DNA from: Ruminococcus sp. CAG:403
Lineage (GTDB): Bacteria > Bacillota > Clostridia > Oscillospirales > Ruminococcaceae
Direction: 5' to 3'
Assembly: GCA_000437255.1 (NCBI GenBank)
Contig: FR899096.1
Coordinates: 13,429 to 23,887 of the forward strand
Length of the DNA: 10,459 bases
The number at the start of each line of letters is the position of its first letter. Positions within the stretch are counted from its first letter, which is position 1. The notes under the pieces are model-generated. The model had not been told where the DNA came from. It worked only from the letters and a program-made list of their open reading frames with translations, and did no database searches. This document shows, piece by piece, positions 6,310-10,459 of this stretch. The position numbers were made by a program, and so were the translations under genes.

Positions 6310-7656
6310 TTAGCGAGAAGCATCTGCTTCTACTTTTGCGGCATGCTTGCGATCCAATTCCTTTTGCCGTTCCGCATCTTCTGGATTGGTACCTCCATTT
6401 TTCGGAAATACAAACTTCAGCAAAATCGGCGTCACAATGGTTGTAAATACAACCATAATAACAAGCGGTGTCATAAACTTTTCACTCATTAAGCCAACAG
6501 ACGCACCCTTATTGGCAACAATCAATGCAACTTCTCCTCGAGAAATCATACCAATTCCGATTTGCAAGCTTTCCTTATTGGTATACCGCATGATTTTTGC
6601 ACCCAGGCCGCATCCCAAAATCTTGGTCAGCACAGCAACCAGCATGAGCAACAGCATGAAGATCACCAGAGAGGAGTTCAATCCCTTTAAGGTCATTGCA
6701 AGACCGATGTTGGCGAAGAAAATCGGAGAAAGCAGCATGTAGGAGAGGGTACTAAATCGACTGACCACGTACTCATTTTTCTTCAAGCCGGAAACAGCCA
6801 GACCTGCTACAAATGCACCGGTAATATCGGCTACACCGAACAATACTTCTGCACAGAAAGAAAGAACCAAGCAGAATGCAAACGTTACAATGATATGCCG
6901 GCGAAGGTTTTCATTGGAGGCTTCTCTCCATTTTTTAAACCACTTGTGATAAACCACTGCTGCAATTCCGGCAAACAGGAAAAATCCAAGGATGTTTACA
7001 AATACAGTTGCAACACCGCCGCCGGAAATATGCATCAAATTGTTGATAATGGAAGAACCAAAAGTAGCAGCTTCCCCTGCTTCACTGGTACCGCCCAAGC
7101 TGATTACAATGGTCAATGCAATAATGCCAAGAATATCGTCAATTACAGCAGCGCCCAAGATTGCATTGCCTGCCCGTGAACTTAATGCCCCGAGTTCCTT
7201 CAGCGTTTCTACCGTAATACTTACAGAAGTTGCCGTCATGACAACACCGATGAAGATATTCTGCCACATCAAAGTCGCCATACCTTCCATTTGTTCCGTA
7301 TTGAAGTAATGCGCCAGGAAAAATCCGCCAATTAGCGGAACAATCACGCCAAATAAAGCGATGACAAAGGAAGCAAGTCCTGCCTTCTTCAATTCTTGAA
7401 TATCCGTCTCCAGACCTGCACTGAACATCAGAACAATGACGCCCAATTCTGCCAGGCTGGTGATCAAAGAGTTTCGCTCAACAACGTCGAGCACCATCGG
7501 CCCCAGGATAATGCCGGCAGCCAGCGCACCGACAACCTGCGGCAGGCTGATCCGTTTTGTAATCAACCCCAATAACTTCGTGGCTAAAAGAATGATTGCA
7601 ATGGTTAATAAGTAGGAATAATCCGTTCCAAATAAAAAGCTTTTTACTGCTTCCAT
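6310..7656 (-). CDS. CPA2-family monovalent cation/H+ antiporter
   Basis: Integral membrane exchanger of the Na_H_exchanger (PF00999) type, moving Na+ or K+ against protons; 448 residues with about 12 or 13 hydrophobic segments. Diagnostic motifs are PQVVGALAAGIILGP (39-53), GVIVLMFSAGLETD (72-85), VMTATSVSITVETLKELG (139-156), the ion-binding AAVIDDILGI (169-178, D173-D174 as in electrogenic NapA-like members), and ITGAFVAGLAVSG (278-290). K345 lies in the late helix motif LTKILG, where NapA-type antiporters have an important Lys. The C-terminus is a short charged tail (420-448) with no RCK/TrkA domain, unlike KefB or KhtU-type systems. GGAGGAGG upstream fixes the ATG at 7656; the TTG 14 codons upstream lies before that site. 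A long structured leader precedes it. The ion transported cannot be decided from sequence. Confidence 0.95.
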   Translation of the reverse strand: MEAVKSFLFGTDYSYLLTIAIILLATKLLGLITKRISLPQVVGALAAGIILGPMVLDVVERNSLITSLAELGVIVLMFSAGLETDIQELKKAGLASFVIALFGVIVPLIGGFFLAHYFNTEQMEGMATLMWQNIFIGVVMTATSVSITVETLKELGALSSRAGNAILGAAVIDDILGIIALTIVISLGGTSEAGEAATFGSSIINNLMHISGGGVATVFVNILGFFLFAGIAAVVYHKWFKKWREASNENLRRHIIVTFAFCLVLSFCAEVLFGVADITGAFVAGLAVSGLKKNEYVVSRFSTLSYMLLSPIFFANIGLAMTLKGLNSSLVIFMLLLMLVAVLTKILGCGLGAKIMRYTNKESLQIGIGMISRGEVALIVANKGASVGLMSEKFMTPLVIMVVFTTIVTPILLKFVFPKNGGTNPEDAERQKELDRKHAAKVEADASR

Positions 7657-7833
7657 TTTGAAATCCTCCTCCGTAAAAATAGATTTGCAATTGGTCAAAA
7701 TCAGAATCCGTTCCAGTCAAAACCTGGAAGAAATTCCGAACAAACGCATAGATCCTCTCCTTCTACGAGCTTTTTCCAATTGCAGAAGCAGTTACAGTTC
7801 AGCGATAGACGCTCTTCTGTAAACCTTGCAAAC
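7657..7833 (-). promoter_or_regulatory. Long structured 5' leader of the antiporter gene, possible cis-regulatory RNA
   Basis: About 177 nt separate the predicted start point (near 7833) from the antiporter ATG. The leader starts with a symmetric hairpin at 7822-7792: TTACAG/CTGTAA outer stem, 3x3 internal loop, AGCG/CGCT inner stem, 5-nt loop. A 9-bp long-range inverted repeat follows, TGCAATTGG (7784-7776) with CCAATTGCA (7694-7686). It encloses a good ribosome binding site with a 10-codon reading frame (7749-7717) and a hairpin TTCCAG/CTGGAA. CAGAAG (7819-7814) in the first hairpin could instead pair with CTTCTG (7788-7783), giving two exclusive folds. I do not recognise a known riboswitch class. 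Regulation by this leader is inference. Confidence 0.4.
7717..7749 (-). CDS. Possible 10-residue leader peptide upstream of the antiporter
   Basis: ATG at 7749-7747 reads MRLFGISSRF and then TGA at 7719-7717. It is preceded by AAGGAGAGG at the proper distance, a better site than several real genes here have, so translation is plausible. It lies between the two arms of the long-range repeat TGCAATTGG/CCAATTGCA, and its 3' half overlaps the TTCCAG/CTGGAA hairpin, so ribosomes on it would alter leader folding. There is no run of a single amino acid as in classical attenuation peptides. It could equally be a chance frame. Confidence 0.3.
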   Translation of the reverse strand: MRLFGISSRF

Positions 7834-7839
7834 AGTTAT

Positions 7840-7868
7840 AGTGTATCTTATTTTTTTATTTTTGTCAA
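7840..7868 (-). promoter_or_regulatory. Sigma-A promoter of the antiporter gene
   Basis: On the minus strand, TTGACA (7868-7863), a 17-bp A/T-only spacer apart from one G, and TACACT (7845-7840). The -35 is perfect and the -10 matches 4 of 6. The region upstream (7869-7947) is very A/T-rich with A-runs that could act as an UP element, and holds no gene. The predicted start point is about 7833. Confidence 0.6.
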
Positions 7869-7947
7869 CAAAATATTATAAAAAAAATAAACGCATTGTA
7901 TGAATCATAAATAAAATGAAAACAATTTAAAAATGCGATAAAATCAA

Positions 7948-7979
7948 AAACCCTGCAAGCGCATATGCTTGCAGGGTTT
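7948..7979 (-). terminator. Rho-independent terminator of the ABC transporter unit
   Basis: A perfect 10-bp stem CCCTGCAAGC/GCTTGCAGGG (7951-7960 and 7967-7976, 6-nt loop), extended by flanking AAA/TTT. On the minus strand it is followed by TTTTTGATTTTA. It lies about 95 nt past the permease stop. The stretch between (7980-8074) holds no gene, only a weak AAGAACC/GGTTCTT inverted repeat (8033-8076) overlapping the stop codon. Confidence 0.9.
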
Positions 7980-8074
7980 AGAATGCATCCACATAGGAAA
8001 GAAAAAATGATTTTCAAGTCCTATTTTCACACAAGAACCAGAAAAATTTCCAAAAAGGCAGATTGGATCGGTTC

Positions 8075-10072
8075 TTAATGCAGCTTTTTTTTGCTGACGA
8101 TTTGATCGTACACCCGCGCTGTCAGCAAATACACTGCTGTGTATAGCAGAGCAAAGGCAATAAAGCAGCAAATGGTGCAAAGGATATAGAGCTTTACATT
8201 GGTCAGATACATCATAGCGAGAAGGCGTTTAAAGATCGGAAAGGCAAAAATCAGATGCACACCCGTCATCAGAAGCGGAAGGAAGAACACAAGCAAAACC
8301 TGTGTATGAATCGATTGCTTTACTTCACTCAGGCTCATGCCGACCTTTTGCATAATGGTAAAACGCTCTGCATCCTCATAGCCTTCTGAGATTTGCTTAT
8401 AGTAAATCATCAGAACGGTTGCAATGACAAACAGTGTTCCCAAAAATGCGCCGAGGAAAAACAAGCCGCCGTAAAGCTGTATCACATTGCTGTGCCGTTC
8501 CACCCGGCAATCCATCTGCAAATTGGGATCTTGTACAAGAAGCTGCTCTTTTAGCGCATCACAAAATGCTTGCTGCGATTTGTCATCACCCGAAAGACTC
8601 ATTCCATAGAAGGTACCAAATTCCCGAAAGGTACCACCCTTTCCATACTGCTTTTTCGGCTGCACATCCAATTGATGCAGCAACTCTGGATCACGAACAA
8701 CCATCTGAATGGTTGCGATACCAGCTGGATCAGATGCCGCAGTTCCTTTTGGCAAAAAGTTGGAAACCTGTTTTTTAACGGAATATGTTTGATCAAAAAC
8801 CTGAATACTCGAAAAATCATAATGCCCATTGCGTACGGAAAGCAGCACTTCCCCATCCTGTAACGTCTCGTTGGTTCCGTAGTTCCGATTGTAGTCCTCC
8901 AATGGAATGCAAACCAGATCCAAATACGCTCCATTGGCCAAACTGTTTGGTTTCAACAGCTGAAACTGATTGCCATCCTGTACAGCATAAAAGGACAAAT
9001 AGGAATAAGAAGTACGATCCTTTATAGAAACCGGCTGCTTCTTTTCCAGCGATGCGAGCTGTGCTTCAATTTCTGTCTGTATGTCTTCCCCGGCATAAAT
9101 GGCACAATCATACGGATAACGAGTCTGCACCAAATCCGTTATTCCAATCAGCAAACTACTGGTGGTAGACAACATGACCAGCACCATTGTGGAAAGAACA
9201 CAAATATTAGCAAGTCCAACTGCATTTTGTTTCATACGATACAGCATACCGGAAACTGCTGTAAAATGCCGGGTCTGATAGTAATAGCGTTTGTTCTTCC
9301 GGAGCATCTTCAAAAAGGCAATGCTTCCGGCGGTAAAAAGAAAATAGGTACCGGCAATGACCAAAATTACGGCGATAAAGATATAGGAAACCACTTGAAC
9401 AGGAGCCTGAACCGCTACAGCAATAGCATACCCAATGCCAAGGCAAAGCACACCAAGCACAGCAAGCAGCCCTTTTGTTTTGGGTTCCCGTTCTCCAACC
9501 TGTCCACTTTTCAACAGTTCAATCGGATTGGAAAGATGAATCTGCCGCATGCCATTTAAAAAAATGCAGCAAAAAACAATGGCAAACAGTACCAGTGTCC
9601 GTACAATAGCAGGCACGGAAATGTAGAAACCAAGCGCAATTTCCGTATCCAGAATCCGTACAATTAATAAGTACAGCAGTTTATCAAATGCAATCCCAAC
9701 TAAGAAGCCGCCAATCCATGCAATGTGTGCAATATATAGCGTCTCAAACGCCAGCAAACGGGAAATGTGTCGCTTTTCCATGCCGAGAATATTGAATAAG
9801 CCGAATTCTTTCTTGCGGCGCTTCATCAAAAAGCTATTGGTATAGAACAGGAAAATGAAAGCAAAGATCGCTACAATTTTACTGCCAAAATCCAGCATCG
9901 TTTGAACCGGCGCACTTCCTGGCAGGTTTTGAATATCCGCATTCAGAGAAAGTGCTGTTATGATGTAAAACATGGCAACCATCAGCACACAGGTTACAAG
10001 ATACGGTAGATAGACCTTGCTGTTCTTCTTCAAATTATCCGCCGCAAGCCGTGCATAAAATGCCTTACGCAT
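8075..10072 (-). CDS. Bce-type ABC transporter permease (FtsX-like)
   Basis: Membrane subunit of a peptide-antibiotic resistance/sensing exporter of the BceB type; 665 residues, the usual size. Ten hydrophobic segments are visible (about 20-42, 64-83, 108-136, 152-173, 201-222, 227-256, 287-311, 536-558, 591-612, 626-652). A large extracellular domain of about 220 residues lies between segments 7 and 8 (312-534), the Bce hallmark thought to bind the peptide. Conserved cytoplasmic pieces are KRRKKEFGLFNILGMEKRHI (84-103) and YYKQISEGYEDAERFTIMQK (557-576). The ATG at 10072 overlaps the ATPase stop by 8 nt and follows GGTGAG; a GTG three codons upstream is an alternative. Bce modules usually lie beside a two-component system, which would be beyond the right edge. 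The substrate is unknown. Confidence 0.93.
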   Translation of the reverse strand: MRKAFYARLAADNLKKNSKVYLPYLVTCVLMVAMFYIITALSLNADIQNLPGSAPVQTMLDFGSKIVAIFAFIFLFYTNSFLMKRRKKEFGLFNILGMEKRHISRLLAFETLYIAHIAWIGGFLVGIAFDKLLYLLIVRILDTEIALGFYISVPAIVRTLVLFAIVFCCIFLNGMRQIHLSNPIELLKSGQVGEREPKTKGLLAVLGVLCLGIGYAIAVAVQAPVQVVSYIFIAVILVIAGTYFLFTAGSIAFLKMLRKNKRYYYQTRHFTAVSGMLYRMKQNAVGLANICVLSTMVLVMLSTTSSLLIGITDLVQTRYPYDCAIYAGEDIQTEIEAQLASLEKKQPVSIKDRTSYSYLSFYAVQDGNQFQLLKPNSLANGAYLDLVCIPLEDYNRNYGTNETLQDGEVLLSVRNGHYDFSSIQVFDQTYSVKKQVSNFLPKGTAASDPAGIATIQMVVRDPELLHQLDVQPKKQYGKGGTFREFGTFYGMSLSGDDKSQQAFCDALKEQLLVQDPNLQMDCRVERHSNVIQLYGGLFFLGAFLGTLFVIATVLMIYYKQISEGYEDAERFTIMQKVGMSLSEVKQSIHTQVLLVFFLPLLMTGVHLIFAFPIFKRLLAMMYLTNVKLYILCTICCFIAFALLYTAVYLLTARVYDQIVSKKKLH

Positions 10073-10459
10073 GGTTCTCACCGCCCGTCGTCAGCAAAGT
10101 TAGGGTATCGGAAATTTTCTGATACAGCTCTTCGTTGGAACAATTTCCTCTATAAAGCTGATGAAAAACTTCCCCATCCTTGATAAACAGCACGCGTCCG
10201 GCACAGCTTGCAGCCTTTGTAGAATGAGTTACCATCAGGATGGTCTGCCCGTTTCGGTTGATGTCTGCAAACACACGGAGCAGACTGTCTGTTGCATGCG
10301 AATCCAGTGCACCGGTCGGCTCATCTGCAAGAATCAGTTTGGGATTGGTAATGATGGCTCTTGCAACCGCTGCCCGCTGCTTTTGTCCGCCGGATACTTC
10401 ATACGGATACTTTTCCAATAATTTCTGTATGCCAAGCAACTCCGCAATGGGTTGCAGCC
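10065..10459 (-). CDS. ABC transporter ATP-binding protein, Bce-type (5' part off window)
   Basis: C-terminal 130 residues of the ATPase partner of the downstream permease. Visible motifs are the ABC signature VSGGQKQR (21-28 of the fragment), Walker B LILADEP (41-47), D-loop GALDS (49-53) and H-loop MVTHS (75-79). The frame is open to base 10459, so Walker A and the Q-loop lie outside the window. A C-terminal extension of about 25 residues follows the usual KDGEV segment. GALDS rather than SALDP is usual for the MacB/LolD/BceA branch. Its stop overlaps the permease start, so the two are co-transcribed and probably translationally coupled. It would energise export or target protection against cell-wall-active peptides. 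Confidence 0.95.
   Translation of the reverse strand, partial: LQPIAELLGIQKLLEKYPYEVSGGQKQRAAVARAIITNPKLILADEPTGALDSHATDSLLRVFADINRNGQTILMVTHSTKAASCAGRVLFIKDGEVFHQLYRGNCSNEELYQKISDTLTLLTTGGENHA

Noticed and set aside
7478..7720. 80-codon frame in the antiporter leader and 5' coding region
   Set aside because: It begins at a TTG with no ribosome binding site and overlaps the start of the antiporter in another frame.
8033..8076. Inverted repeat AAGAACC/GGTTCTT at the end of the permease gene
   Set aside because: It has a 30-nt loop and only 7 pairs overlapping the stop codon. A much stronger terminator lies downstream at 7948-7979.
1..10459. Mobile elements, CRISPR arrays, tRNA or rRNA genes, toxin-antitoxin or phage defence genes
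   Set aside because: I looked for transposase or integrase motifs, regularly spaced direct repeats and defence-type domains on both strands and saw none. The gene content is ordinary chromosomal core.

Overview
The window reads as a chromosomal segment of a Gram-positive, endospore-forming anaerobe of the class Clostridia. The reasons are the spoIIIA sporulation operon, consensus Shine-Dalgarno sites (GGAGG type), a flavodiiron protein of the strict-anaerobe type, an HU gene followed by a DUF6465 gene, and a Bce-type ABC exporter. I cannot name the genus from sequence alone. No rRNA, tRNA, insertion sequence, integrase or CRISPR array is visible. Every gene but one lies on the minus strand.

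Left part (1-2160, minus strand): the first four genes of the spoIIIA operon, AA-AB-AC-AD, tightly packed with ATGA/TAATG type overlaps. spoIIIAD runs off the left edge, probably only a few codons short of its stop. A good sigma-E-like promoter (GCATAGC, 14 bp, CATAGAAT) lies just upstream of spoIIIAA. These proteins build the mother-cell side of the feeding channel that joins the mother cell and forespore during sporulation.

Next (2103-2923, minus strand): a two-gene unit for the DNA-binding protein HU and a small basic, Ala/Lys-rich DUF6465 protein. It is driven by a perfect consensus sigma-A promoter (TTGACA-N17-TATAAT) and closed by a perfect 16-bp terminator hairpin. Then come a YitT-family membrane protein (minus, TTG start) and, divergently transcribed, the only plus-strand gene, an Amidase_3-type cell-wall hydrolase with a C-terminal SH3 domain. 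The amidase converges on fprA, a flavodiiron O2/NO reductase, and the two share a hairpin between their ends.

Right part (6220-10459, minus strand): a CPA2-family Na+(K+)/H+ antiporter, and a Bce-like ABC transporter (permease complete, ATPase cut by the right edge). Transporter and antiporter are separated by a 418-bp gap holding a strong terminator, a promoter, and an unusually long structured leader of about 175 nt with a possible 10-codon leader peptide. That leader is the best candidate here for something undescribed. The rest is well-known core biology: sporulation, nucleoid, envelope, redox stress and ion homeostasis. I saw no convincing new multi-gene system.
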